Below are positions 35,536 through 43,189 of a DNA stretch of 64,000 nucleotides, one piece after another. The stretch is from Chitinophagaceae bacterium (lineage in GTDB: Bacteria > Bacteroidota > Bacteroidia > Chitinophagales > Chitinophagaceae). The stretch lies in assembly GCA_016708765.1 (NCBI GenBank), contig JADJFD010000003.1, positions 496,001 to 560,000 on the forward strand, written 5' to 3'. Under the pieces are notes generated by a model, which worked only from the letters and a program-made list of their open reading frames with translations, did not search any database and was not told the DNA's origin. Positions within the stretch are counted from its first letter, which is position 1. Each line of letters starts with the position of its first letter. A program made the translations under genes and the position numbers.

Positions 35536-36909
35536 ATGATTTCCTCTATAAAAGATTTCAAAAACCCATTTTTTATTGGCATCGCCGGTGTAGGTATGAG
35601 TGCAATAGCTCAATACCTAAAAGGAATTGGTATGGAAGTTTCAGGAAGCGACCGTTTTTTTGCACCAGATGAGTACAATGAAATAAAAGAAAAACTGGAA
35701 GCGGAAGGCATACATTGTTTTTTGCAAAATGGTGAAGGAATAACTGCTACAACTGATTTGATTGTTGCATCTACTGCCATTGAAGATACTGTGATGGAAA
35801 TTCAAAAGGCTAAAGAATTGGGTATTTCAATTATCAGACGATCCGAATTGCTGGCAATGATTGCTCTTAGTAAAAAAACAATTGCAGTTGGTGGTACAAG
35901 TGGAAAAAGTACTACCAGTGCTATGTTATTTGATATTCTTGAATATGCCGGTCTTGATCCAAGTATTATAAGCGGTGCTGGTTTGACAAATCTTATAAAG
36001 AAAGGAAAAATTGGCAATGCAAAAGTGGGAAAAGGCGATTGGTTGGTAATAGAAGCAGACGAAAGCGACGGTTCTATTGTACAATACAAACCTGAAATAG
36101 GATTGCTGTTAAACATAGATAAAGATCATCAAGAGATTGACGAATTAATGAGAGTGTTTGGTGAGTTTAAAAAGAATAGTAAAAAGTTTATTGTTAATCA
36201 ATCACATCCCTTGGCGAGAAGTTTATCACAGAATATATCACAAGATTTTTCTACCGATCAACAGGAAGCAGGTTATATAGCCAAAGCTTTTAAACAATCA
36301 GGCTTTAATATTCAATATTCAATTAACAATATTCAATTCTCAATTAAGACTGCCGGTAAACACAATATGGAAAATGCATTGGCAGCAACAGCAGTTGCCA
36401 ATTCCATCGGTGTTGATCTAGAAACTTGTGCTGCCGGTTTAAAAAACTATGAAGGAATCTATCGCCGCTTTCAGGTCTATGGCCAGAAGAATGGGGTTTG
36501 GTTGATTGATGACTATGCACACAATCCGGTAAAGTGTGCGGCAGCAATAAAGGCTTGTCATCCGGTTGCTAAGAAAGTAATTGCCTGGTTTCAACCACAT
36601 GGTTATAAGCCAACCAAATTTTTGCGAAAAGAATTTGTTGAAGAGATTGCCAGCTCATTGCGGCAAGATGATGAAATATGGATGAGTGAAATATTTTATG
36701 TAGGTGGCACAGCCGTAAAAGATATTTCTGCAAATGATTTGATCAATGATTTAAAGTCTTTGGGAAAAAATGCATTTTTTGTAGAAAACAGAAATGATTT
36801 TGTAGCAGCAGCCCGCCCACATTTTACGGATGATTGCACCATTTTATTAATGGCAGCTAGAGATCCATCTTTGGAGCAGTTTGCAAAAGAAACTTGGGAA
36901 AAATTATAA
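35536..36909 (+). CDS. Mur ligase family protein, MurC-like
   Basis: 457 residues. The N-terminal nucleotide-binding motif is FFIGIAGVGMSAIAQYLKG, the ATP site GGTSGKSTTSAMLFD, the central block EADESDGSIV, and the C-terminal ligase domain has YRRFQVYG and DDYAHNPVKCAAAI. This is the MurC/Mpl branch that joins amino acids or peptides to UDP-MurNAc. No peptidoglycan genes are adjacent, so it may be a stand-alone MurC, an Mpl-like recycling enzyme or a paralogue. An AT-rich micro-repeat at 36308-36348 encodes a short NIQYSINNIQFSI stretch before GKHNMENALAA. Confidence 0.85.
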   Translation: MISSIKDFKNPFFIGIAGVGMSAIAQYLKGIGMEVSGSDRFFAPDEYNEIKEKLEAEGIHCFLQNGEGITATTDLIVASTAIEDTVMEIQKAKELGISIIRRSELLAMIALSKKTIAVGGTSGKSTTSAMLFDILEYAGLDPSIISGAGLTNLIKKGKIGNAKVGKGDWLVIEADESDGSIVQYKPEIGLLLNIDKDHQEIDELMRVFGEFKKNSKKFIVNQSHPLARSLSQNISQDFSTDQQEAGYIAKAFKQSGFNIQYSINNIQFSIKTAGKHNMENALAATAVANSIGVDLETCAAGLKNYEGIYRRFQVYGQKNGVWLIDDYAHNPVKCAAAIKACHPVAKKVIAWFQPHGYKPTKFLRKEFVEEIASSLRQDDEIWMSEIFYVGGTAVKDISANDLINDLKSLGKNAFFVENRNDFVAAARPHFTDDCTILLMAARDPSLEQFAKETWEKL

Positions 36910-36912
36910 CAA

Positions 36913-37386
36913 TTAAACAGAAGCCAGCTCTCTTGTTTTTTCTTTCATTGCCGGTAAGAACATATACCAGCAAACTGCCATCAATAAACCCGGATGTGAA
37001 ATATCAGAAAGCTTTTTATCTTTCTTAAACTCATCAGCACCTTTACAAGTTACTATTGGAGTTTCCTTATTGTCTTTATAGATATTTAATTCGCCACCCG
37101 GCTCATTGTCATTTGAATAATAAAATCGTTCATCATTCATACTGATATAGGCCGCATTATTCTCATTGCCTAATTCTCCAATCCGGGTTCCATATTCGCA
37201 AAGCAAAACAGTTTTGTTGCGTAAAAAACCTTCCTTTCTAATAAAGAATACTCTTTTTTGTTTATTGCATTCTACTCTGGCTGAGTTTGAAAAAGGATGA
37301 ATAGTTAGTGTAAGAAGATGTTTATCTTTTTTGTAAAGATGATAAACTTGGTCTTCTGTGGTTGACAAAACTGATTCCCATCTCAT
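36913..37386 (-). CDS. Conserved protein of unknown function
   Basis: 157 residues, no signal peptide. Mostly short beta-strands in a possible tubby-like or LURP-like sheet (VYHLYKKDKHLLTLTIHP, VFFIRKEGFLRNKTVLLCEY), ending in a hydrophobic helix HPGLLMAVCWYMFLP, as in some phospholipid-scramblase-like folds. That resemblance is only an impression. Convergent with the Mur ligase gene, 3 bases apart. Confidence 0.7.
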   Translation of the reverse strand: MRWESVLSTTEDQVYHLYKKDKHLLTLTIHPFSNSARVECNKQKRVFFIRKEGFLRNKTVLLCEYGTRIGELGNENNAAYISMNDERFYYSNDNEPGGELNIYKDNKETPIVTCKGADEFKKDKKLSDISHPGLLMAVCWYMFLPAMKEKTRELASV

Positions 37387-37557
37387 GGCTTAAAGGTTTA
37401 GTGGTTATAACGAGGCACAAATTACAATGAATAATATGGGTAATATGCTGTTAACCTAAAATTAATATTAACTTCATATTGGAAGAAGTGGAGTGAATAA
37501 TCTGTGGAAAATACCGCAGAAATCCACAGTTTTATATCAAAATCTTTAATAAAGCAT

Positions 37558-38034
37558 ATGAATACAGAAAAAAACAGAGATCAGCATTTCATAGAAAGGG
37601 CAATCGAACTTTCAAAAAAAGGAATGGATAGCGGAAAAGGCGGCCCATTTGGTTGCATTGTAGTAAAGGGAGATGAGATTATTGGAGAAGGAAGTAATGA
37701 AGTTACTTCTTTAAATGATCCAACAGCCCATGCTGAAGTGGTGGCTATTCGAAATGCTTGTGAGAAATTAGGAACTTATCAATTAACAGATTGCGAAATT
37801 TATACAAGTTGCGAACCTTGCCCGATGTGTCTGGGTGCAATTTACTGGTCAAGACCCAAAAGAGTAGTGTATGCCAATACAAAAGAAGAAGCTGCTGCAA
37901 TTGATTTTGACGACGACTATATTTATAAAGAGATCTATGCTAAAATGAGTGAGCGGAATATTCCTTTTATCCATTATCCGCATACAAAAGCATTGGAAGT
38001 TTTTGAAGCCTGGAAAAATTGGGAAGGAAAGTGA
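37558..38034 (+). CDS. Nucleoside/guanine deaminase, CDA superfamily
   Basis: 158 residues from ATG 37558; an upstream GTG at 37504 adds 18 atypical residues. Zinc and catalytic motif HAE (His 58, Glu 60) and PCPMC (Cys 88, 91) with the substrate-loop GGPFGCIVVKGDEII. SCEPCPMCLGAIYWSRP and the C-terminal YIYKEIY and NIPFIHYPHTKALEVF resemble guanine deaminases more than TadA. It would hydrolyse guanine to xanthine plus ammonia in the cytoplasm. The 118-base gap upstream shows no clear promoter. Confidence 0.88.
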   Translation: MNTEKNRDQHFIERAIELSKKGMDSGKGGPFGCIVVKGDEIIGEGSNEVTSLNDPTAHAEVVAIRNACEKLGTYQLTDCEIYTSCEPCPMCLGAIYWSRPKRVVYANTKEEAAAIDFDDDYIYKEIYAKMSERNIPFIHYPHTKALEVFEAWKNWEGK

Positions 38035-38045
38035 AGTATTAATGC

Positions 38046-38411
38046 TTATTCATTAGTCAGCATTCTTCGAATGAAAATATACGACAAGGCTAATATGATT
38101 ATTAATATTAGGATGGAAACATAAAGCCATGGCTGGTCTTTAATATTCATCTTTTCTCTGCGACGTTTCTTTTTTTCTGTTTTCTTTTTAAGGTCACGGT
38201 TCAGCATTTCTACCATGTATTGCAACTGCTCTTTGTCTTTAAACTCTTGAAGGCCGTCCATTGCTTCTTCGTCAAACTCGGTTTGTAGCAACTGCTTCTC
38301 TATTTCATGCTTCTTGTCTTCAGATAGTTTTCCTTGCAGGTAAAGCAATAATGTTTCCTGATCGACACTGGTAGATAAATTGGATAATATGTCTTTATAA
38401 TTTTCTGACAT
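38046..38411 (-). CDS. Putative anti-sigma factor, single-pass membrane protein
   Basis: 121 residues from ATG 38411 (MSENYKDILSNL); the longer frame to 38450 overlaps the sigma gene. The N-terminal cytoplasmic part has LLLYLQGKLSEDKKHEIEKQ, typical of the helical anti-sigma head, and a Lys/Arg-rich segment precedes one membrane helix (WLYVSILILIIILALSYIFI). No zinc-binding HxxxCxxC motif is visible, so it would be a ZAS-less type. It starts one base after the sigma factor stop (TAACATG), so both are made together. Role inferred from context. Confidence 0.75.
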   Translation of the reverse strand: MSENYKDILSNLSTSVDQETLLLYLQGKLSEDKKHEIEKQLLQTEFDEEAMDGLQEFKDKEQLQYMVEMLNRDLKKKTEKKKRRREKMNIKDQPWLYVSILILIIILALSYIFIRRMLTNE

Positions 38412-38412
38412 G

Positions 38413-38997
38413 TTATTTATTATTCTTTTCTTCTTCTTGTTTTTTTTCAATTAAAATTTTCAAATTCCTTTTCCCATTCTGGATATAACTTTTAACCTGC
38501 AGCATGGTAAATCCCGTTTCGTCGCTTATTTCTTGATAACTTTTCTTTTGAAGATAAAACAAAGTTACACATTGCTGTTGCTCAGGGTTTAGTTCTTTTA
38601 ACGACAATTCAAGCAGGTCTAGTGTATGATCATTCTGTAATAAAACCTGTCGGTCTGCTTCTTCATCTGCTTTGTTGGTAATATTGTCATTAACCTCAAC
38701 GGTTGATTTTCCATTACTTTCTCGCAGTTTCATCAGGCAATGGTTTTTAGCCACCATATAGAGCCATGACTTGAAATATTCAACCTTGTACTTGTGCAGC
38801 TCCTGAATCACTTTTAAAAAAATCTGTTGCACACTATCTTTTGCCTGTTCCTCATTCTTTAAATACTTCATGCTTACACCAAGCAAAAGCAGCGTATAGC
38901 GTTGCAGCAATATACCCAGCCACTCATTCTTATGGTCTGCGTAAAACTTTTCCAGCAATTCCTGGTCGGTTATATGTTGGTATTTATCGCCCTTCAC
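38413..38997 (-). CDS. ECF-type RNA polymerase sigma factor
   Basis: 194 residues with a GTG start. Region 2: LLQRYTLLLLGVSMKYLKNE, then SVQQIFLKVIQELHKY and FKSWLYMVAKNHCLMKLRES. Region 4: LSLKELNPEQQQCVTLFYLQ with helix-turn-helix SYQEISDETGFTMLQVKSYI. It should redirect RNA polymerase to a regulon, probably held inactive by the membrane protein encoded directly downstream. Targets cannot be read from the window. Confidence 0.92.
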   Translation of the reverse strand: MKGDKYQHITDQELLEKFYADHKNEWLGILLQRYTLLLLGVSMKYLKNEEQAKDSVQQIFLKVIQELHKYKVEYFKSWLYMVAKNHCLMKLRESNGKSTVEVNDNITNKADEEADRQVLLQNDHTLDLLELSLKELNPEQQQCVTLFYLQKKSYQEISDETGFTMLQVKSYIQNGKRNLKILIEKKQEEEKNNK

Positions 38998-39088
38998 AGT
39001 TGGAAAATAGTTATTTGTTATGAGTTAGATGCAGGTTTTTGTAATTTCAACAAAAATTTAGATGCTTAATCAGCATTTATTATTTTAG

Positions 39089-39877
39089 ATGAAACTTTAC
39101 CTTATGCATTATGCAATTGTTTCGGTTCCTGCAGCACCAATCAGAAGAAAACCTAGCCACCGTAAAGAAATGGTCAATCAGCTTTTGTTTGGGGAATCAG
39201 TAAAAGTATTAAAGACAAAAGGAGATTTATGGGTAAAAGTTCAAAGCCTGCATGATGGTTATATTGGCTGGATTACAAACACCATGCTACAGCCTATTGA
39301 AGATGAAAGAGCAAATACGATGAATATTTTTGCAACGGCAGAAATGCTTGGTTCTGCTTTGTTGGGCGAAAAGAAAATTCAAATACCAGTTGGCTCATCC
39401 TTGCCGTTTTTTGAAAATGGAAAAGGAAGATTGGGAGAAGTCGAATATCATTTTTCGGGAAAGTATTTGAAAAGAGACGAACAAGTTCCATCAACGGAAT
39501 TAGTTACTCAATTAACTACTGCGTGGTTGAATGCTCCTTATTTATGGGGAGGAAGAACGCCGCTGGGAGTTGATTGCAGCGGATTTGTTCAAGTAATTTA
39601 TAAGTTAATGGGTATTGATCTTCCCCGCGATGCATGGCAGCAGGCACAGGTTGGAAAGTCAGTTAAAAAATTTAGTGAAGTGCAACCAGGTGATCTAGCT
39701 TTTTTTGATAACAAAGAAGATATTATACATGTAGGGATTATACTTGAGAATAATATGCTAATACATTCATCCGGAAAAGTTAGAATGGATTTATTAACCA
39801 AGAAAGGAATAATAAACAGCGAAACGGGAAAAAAGACATTAAGGTTGAGAGCAGTGAGAAGAATCTGGGAAATTTAA
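39089..39877 (+). CDS. C40 (NlpC/P60) peptidase with SH3 domains
   Basis: 262 residues. N-terminal bacterial SH3 domain (APIRRKPSHRKEMVNQLLFG, VKVQSLHDGYIGWI), a second SH3-like region, then the NlpC/P60 catalytic domain: Cys 163 in GVDCSGFVQVIYK, His 214 in DIIHVGIIL and His 226 in MLIHSSG, with APYLWGGRTP just ahead. Such enzymes cut gamma-D-Glu-DAP bonds of peptidoglycan peptides. No signal peptide is seen; an alternative ATG at 39104 also gives none, which suggests work on cytoplasmic recycled muropeptides. Its stop overlaps the convergent transporter gene by 4 bases. Confidence 0.9.
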   Translation: MKLYLMHYAIVSVPAAPIRRKPSHRKEMVNQLLFGESVKVLKTKGDLWVKVQSLHDGYIGWITNTMLQPIEDERANTMNIFATAEMLGSALLGEKKIQIPVGSSLPFFENGKGRLGEVEYHFSGKYLKRDEQVPSTELVTQLTTAWLNAPYLWGGRTPLGVDCSGFVQVIYKLMGIDLPRDAWQQAQVGKSVKKFSEVQPGDLAFFDNKEDIIHVGIILENNMLIHSSGKVRMDLLTKKGIINSETGKKTLRLRAVRRIWEI

Positions 39878-40314
39878 AAAACTCCTTTTATCCATTTCAC
39901 AATCATTGTATCCCAATTCAGCATTTTACAAGCGGTGTAGAAAAGAATAACTGCGAATATTTTTTTTAGAACATCTTGATTTACAGCAATGGCAATCTTG
40001 CTTCCAAAGAAGCCGCCCACAACAAAGCCAAGAGCAATTAGCCCGATAATTTTTAAATCAAGCGGTGTTCCCATTTTTTGACATTGCTGGTAATAATACA
40101 GCGAGGCAAGAATTACAACCGGTAATGTTAAAACGGCTAACGATGTTCCTTGTGCCTGATGTTGGGTATAATTCATAAAGAAGACCAATGCCGGCACCAT
40201 TATAATACCACCTCCAATGCCAATCAAGCCACTTAATACACCTGCTGTTAGCCCTATAAAAAGTGCTGTGAGAATTAATTGTGTTGCCATTTTATGTTTT
40301 TGTTGTGTGTCCAT
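39874..40314 (-). CDS. Short TauE/SafE-family membrane transporter
   Basis: 146 residues with about four membrane helices: LTAGVLSGLIGIGGGIIMVP is the N-terminal glycine-rich repeat motif, and GFVVGGFFGSKIAIAVNQDVLKKIF the second. This is half the usual ~250-residue size; two copies probably pair. Family members move sulfite, taurine breakdown products or other sulfonates and thiosulfate. It lies 3 bases after the pyrophosphatase stop in the same direction. Substrate unknown. Confidence 0.85.
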   Translation of the reverse strand: MDTQQKHKMATQLILTALFIGLTAGVLSGLIGIGGGIIMVPALVFFMNYTQHQAQGTSLAVLTLPVVILASLYYYQQCQKMGTPLDLKIIGLIALGFVVGGFFGSKIAIAVNQDVLKKIFAVILFYTACKMLNWDTMIVKWIKGVF

Positions 40315-40317
40315 TTC

Positions 40318-40860
40318 TTATTTAGAAAAAGTTTCCTTATAAAAAGCAATGGCTTCATTAATGATGCGATATGCGATTAGTTGATCTTGAAAATTATCGA
40401 TCTCCACTTTTTTATTTTCTAGCACTTTATATTGCTCAAAAAAGTTTTTTAATTCTAATAAAAAGTGATGAGGCAGTTCTTCCATCCTGGTGATATGATT
40501 TACAGAAGGATCTTTTGCCGCCACTGCAATTATTTTATCGTCTACTTGCCCTTGGTCAATCATCTGCATATTGCCAATGATATTTGCTTCAACCAGACAA
40601 AGTGATTGAATGGATTGGGAACAAAGAACCAGAATGTCCAACGGGTCATTATCCTGTCCTAATGTTTGCGGAATAAATCCATAATTTACAGGATAATGAA
40701 AGGATGAATAGACAACCCGGTCTAATTTCAAAAGGCCGGTTGCCTTGTCTACTTCATACTTTGCTCTGGAGCCTTGCGGGATTTCTATAATGGCATTCAC
40801 TGTGGAAGGAGATTTTTCTCCATAATTCACACCATGCCATGGATGATTAACTGTTTGCAT
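40318..40860 (-). CDS. ppa: Inorganic pyrophosphatase, family I
   Basis: 180 residues. Hydrolyses PPi to phosphate in the cytoplasm. The active-site signature DNDPLD lies at Asp 70, 72 and 75, with substrate residues in IIEIPQGSRAKYEVDK (Glu and Lys), YPVNYGFIPQT and the IDQGQVDDKIIA block with a catalytic Asp and Lys. A hallmark of this family is strong inhibition by fluoride, and the adjacent upstream gene encodes a fluoride channel. The gap is only 27 bases, so co-expression is likely. Confidence 0.95.
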   Translation of the reverse strand: MQTVNHPWHGVNYGEKSPSTVNAIIEIPQGSRAKYEVDKATGLLKLDRVVYSSFHYPVNYGFIPQTLGQDNDPLDILVLCSQSIQSLCLVEANIIGNMQMIDQGQVDDKIIAVAAKDPSVNHITRMEELPHHFLLELKNFFEQYKVLENKKVEIDNFQDQLIAYRIINEAIAFYKETFSK

Positions 40861-40887
40861 AATATATTTTTATCTGCTTAATTTCAT

Positions 40888-41241
40888 TCAAAGATAAGTA
40901 GCAGCAATCCCAATTAAAACACTTCCTGCTACATATAAAAAGAATAAAGCAATTTTTTGTTCTTTCAATAAGCCAATTCCTTCCAACGTAAAAGCTGAAA
41001 AAGTGGTAAAGCCACCACAGAGACCGGTCATTAAAAATAATTTCCAGTTTTCGTTAGTTTCAAATGATTTAAAACTAATGCCCCAGAATATTCCGATCAA
41101 AAAACAACCAATAATATTAACCGAAAAAGTGCCCCAGGGAAAATGAATTGTATACAGCTTATCAGCCATTCGCTGACTAAGATAACGAAGCATACTTCCG
41201 ATACCGCCACCCAAGCCGACTAATAAGATGTTTTTTATCAT
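40888..41241 (-). CDS. crcB: Fluoride channel CrcB/FluC
   Basis: 117 residues with four membrane helices. Family motifs: GLGGGIGSMLRYLSQRMA at the N-terminus, WGTFSVNIIGCFLIGIF (Asn of the pore), and TGLCGGFTTFSAFTLE with the Phe-box and Na+ site. Works as a dual-topology homodimer that lets fluoride leave the cell. The 5' end overlaps the preceding lipoprotein gene by 4 bases (ATGA), and pyrophosphatase follows. No fluoride riboswitch was recognised upstream of this group. Confidence 0.94.
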   Translation of the reverse strand: MIKNILLVGLGGGIGSMLRYLSQRMADKLYTIHFPWGTFSVNIIGCFLIGIFWGISFKSFETNENWKLFLMTGLCGGFTTFSAFTLEGIGLLKEQKIALFFLYVAGSVLIGIAATYL

Positions 41242-41696
41242 GGAAGAGAATCTTTGCTTATTGGTTTGCTCATCAATGTATCTCTGTCATGTTCGTATAA
41301 ATATTTAAAATCAACTAGCCATTGACTATTGATTCGAAGTATTTTCAATGTGTCATGATCGTTCTTAAAAGAGTTGGAGTAAATTAATATAGTAGTAGAA
41401 TCGTTCATTTCTTTTTTTTCATGAATATTAATGGACGATGCTCTGTATCCATCTTTTGTTGGCTGATCAACTCTTTCGAAACTACGTTCTGCCACATCCA
41501 TATAATTTGCATTGACGGAATCCGTAAACATAAACATCCTGGCTTCTTTAAATTTGCCATCTAGGGCAGCCCGAATGAAATTTCTTGCGGCATCAATGCT
41601 GCTTTCTGCGATAGTTGAATCTTTTTTGTCCTCATCTTTACAGGAGATAATCAAAAGAGCTATAAGCAGAGATGAAAGAACTACGATTTTTTTCAT
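41238..41696 (-). CDS. Lipoprotein, NTF2-like (DUF4878-like)
   Basis: 152 residues. Signal peptide and lipobox IISC (Cys 19). SIDAARNFIRAALDGKFKEA has the pattern of DUF4878/NTF2-like lipoproteins that follow a helix with beta strands (TTILIYSNSFKNDHDTLKIL, SQWLVDFKYLY). Function unknown. Its stop overlaps the fluoride channel start, so it may be part of the same transcript; upstream is the terminator of the next lipoprotein gene. Confidence 0.8.
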   Translation of the reverse strand: MKKIVVLSSLLIALLIISCKDEDKKDSTIAESSIDAARNFIRAALDGKFKEARMFMFTDSVNANYMDVAERSFERVDQPTKDGYRASSINIHEKKEMNDSTTILIYSNSFKNDHDTLKILRINSQWLVDFKYLYEHDRDTLMSKPISKDSLP

Positions 41697-41753
41697 GTGT
41701 TAATTTATATATGCAAAGTACTGAATTTTGCAGGCAGTATAAAGTCTGCAAAA

Positions 41754-41780
41754 AAAAGCACTTCTTACGGAAGTGCTTTT
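41754..41780 (-). terminator. Terminator after the 41800 lipoprotein gene
   Basis: AAAAGCACTTC and GAAGTGCTTTT form an 11-base stem with a five-base loop, followed on the minus strand by more T. Confidence 0.85.
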
Positions 41781-41799
41781 CTGTATTTTTGGCCTGAAT

Positions 41800-42465
41800 T
41801 TATTGCTCAGAAACTTTCTTTAATTTCTCCATTGCGTCTTTTACTTCTTTCATCTTTTCAGGATCAAGCGATTTCATCATACTATCCAGTTTATCAAGCC
41901 CCATTTTTAAAGAATCTGAATTCATAAGCTTATTAAACTGATCCATTACATTGGTAGTGTCTGTTGGATCATTGTCGTTCATATCCTCGCCATCTTTATT
42001 ATCGTTATTTCTTTTTCCTGCCTCGTTCATGCCCATTTTCATTAAGGTGCTCATACTGAAGTCCACTTTCCAGTCACCACCTTCTTTTTTAAGAGGGAAG
42101 TCAAATGTTGCATTGTCTTTACCGGGGTTGGTTACAGATACGGTAGCATTGTCGCCATCTATTTTAGCTTCACCAATCTTCATATTTTTAAAATCTTCAG
42201 CGTTGTCTTTTTCTTTTACATCGCCCATTTTATCTTTCATGCTTTCTCCCATATCGACAGCCTTTTTCATCATATCCATTGTGCCCTTACTTTCTTTGGT
42301 GGCTAATTTGGCAGCGCCATCAAAATCCTTTTTTGACATAAGTTCAAAGAAGGCAGTTAACACGGTTTTAGGGTCGCCATCACTTACAGCGTCTTTTCCT
42401 TTACATCCGGTTAAAAAACTGGTAAATAATGCAGCAAACATAATTGTACTAAATACTTTTTTCAT
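41800..42465 (-). CDS. DUF4878-type lipoprotein
   Basis: 221 residues. Lipobox LTGC (Cys 21). DPKTVLTAFFELMSKKDFDG and AAKLATKESKGTMDMM match the DUF4878 helix, with a beta segment NATVSVTNPGKDNATFDFPL and GGDWKVDFS. A long acidic and Lys/Met-rich helical tail follows (DKLDSMMKSLDPEKMKEVKD). The related protein at 41238-41696 looks like a paralogous module. Function unknown; envelope lipoprotein. Confidence 0.8.
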   Translation of the reverse strand: MKKVFSTIMFAALFTSFLTGCKGKDAVSDGDPKTVLTAFFELMSKKDFDGAAKLATKESKGTMDMMKKAVDMGESMKDKMGDVKEKDNAEDFKNMKIGEAKIDGDNATVSVTNPGKDNATFDFPLKKEGGDWKVDFSMSTLMKMGMNEAGKRNNDNKDGEDMNDNDPTDTTNVMDQFNKLMNSDSLKMGLDKLDSMMKSLDPEKMKEVKDAMEKLKKVSEQ

Positions 42466-42511
42466 TTTTGATTGGTTTAGGTTGTGTAAATGTAAACGTA
42501 TTTTAAAGAAT

Positions 42512-43159
42512 TTACTTCCTGAATTGTTGTCTTTTTACCAGGCGACTTTTTTCGTTTAGGAATAGGTCATCAGTACTAACTCCGTATGGTATAGTGTCTA
42601 ACCGTAAATACTTTGAAAGTGAGCCATTTGTAGATTGGTTAAGAGACTTGAAAACAAACTCAGAGCAATACATTACATCGTCGCTTAGAAAATTGAAATA
42701 CATGTCAAACTTTAGACCAGCATTGAAATAGTTTTTTACGATTGTATCTAATTTGACTTCTTCTTTTGTTGTAAGGCCATATCTATAAATACCAATCGCA
42801 TCATTTTCTTTCGGATTACAAAAGCTATCTAGTAATTCTCTTTTTAGTTTTTGACTTGGATTATATACTCCGCCGATTGCATGATAAACAAAAAAGCTGT
42901 CATTTTCTCTATATACAAATCCGCAGTGCGAAAAGGAAGTATCTTTTCTGTTCATACTTCGGGCTGCTCTGCTTACATCATCATTCCCATTTCTGAAAAT
43001 AAGGTCACCACTTTTTAGCAATGGTTTTACACTATCTATCAATTGAAAATTAACGGCAAGCAAACTGTCGGACATACTTGTACTTTGTACATCAATATTT
43101 TCCCGACAAGCAGTTGCTAAAAAAAGCAGGAATAAAAAGAGTATGTTTTTTCTTTTCAT
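42512..43159 (-). CDS. YiiX-type permuted NlpC/P60 lipoprotein
   Basis: 215 residues. Lipobox ATAC (Cys 18). The permuted papain-like layout is visible: LKSGDLIFRNGND, catalytic His in DTSFSHCGFVYREND, VYHAIGGVYNP, and catalytic Cys in DDVMYCSEFVFKSLN. Family relatives are predicted peptidases or acyl/lipid hydrolases of the envelope. Start lies 30 bases after the PhoH gene stop, same strand. Confidence 0.85.
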   Translation of the reverse strand: MKRKNILFLFLLFLATACRENIDVQSTSMSDSLLAVNFQLIDSVKPLLKSGDLIFRNGNDDVSRAARSMNRKDTSFSHCGFVYRENDSFFVYHAIGGVYNPSQKLKRELLDSFCNPKENDAIGIYRYGLTTKEEVKLDTIVKNYFNAGLKFDMYFNFLSDDVMYCSEFVFKSLNQSTNGSLSKYLRLDTIPYGVSTDDLFLNEKSRLVKRQQFRK

Positions 43160-43189
43160 TCCTGCAAAATAATTAAATCTTTATCAGCA

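Noticed and set aside
35536..36909. Firm assignment as murC or mpl
   Set aside because: The motifs fit the MurC/Mpl branch but do not decide between them, and the neighbours give no help.
41690..41800. Fluoride riboswitch before the crcB group
   Set aside because: I could not find the conserved crcB-motif core; only the terminator stem is visible.
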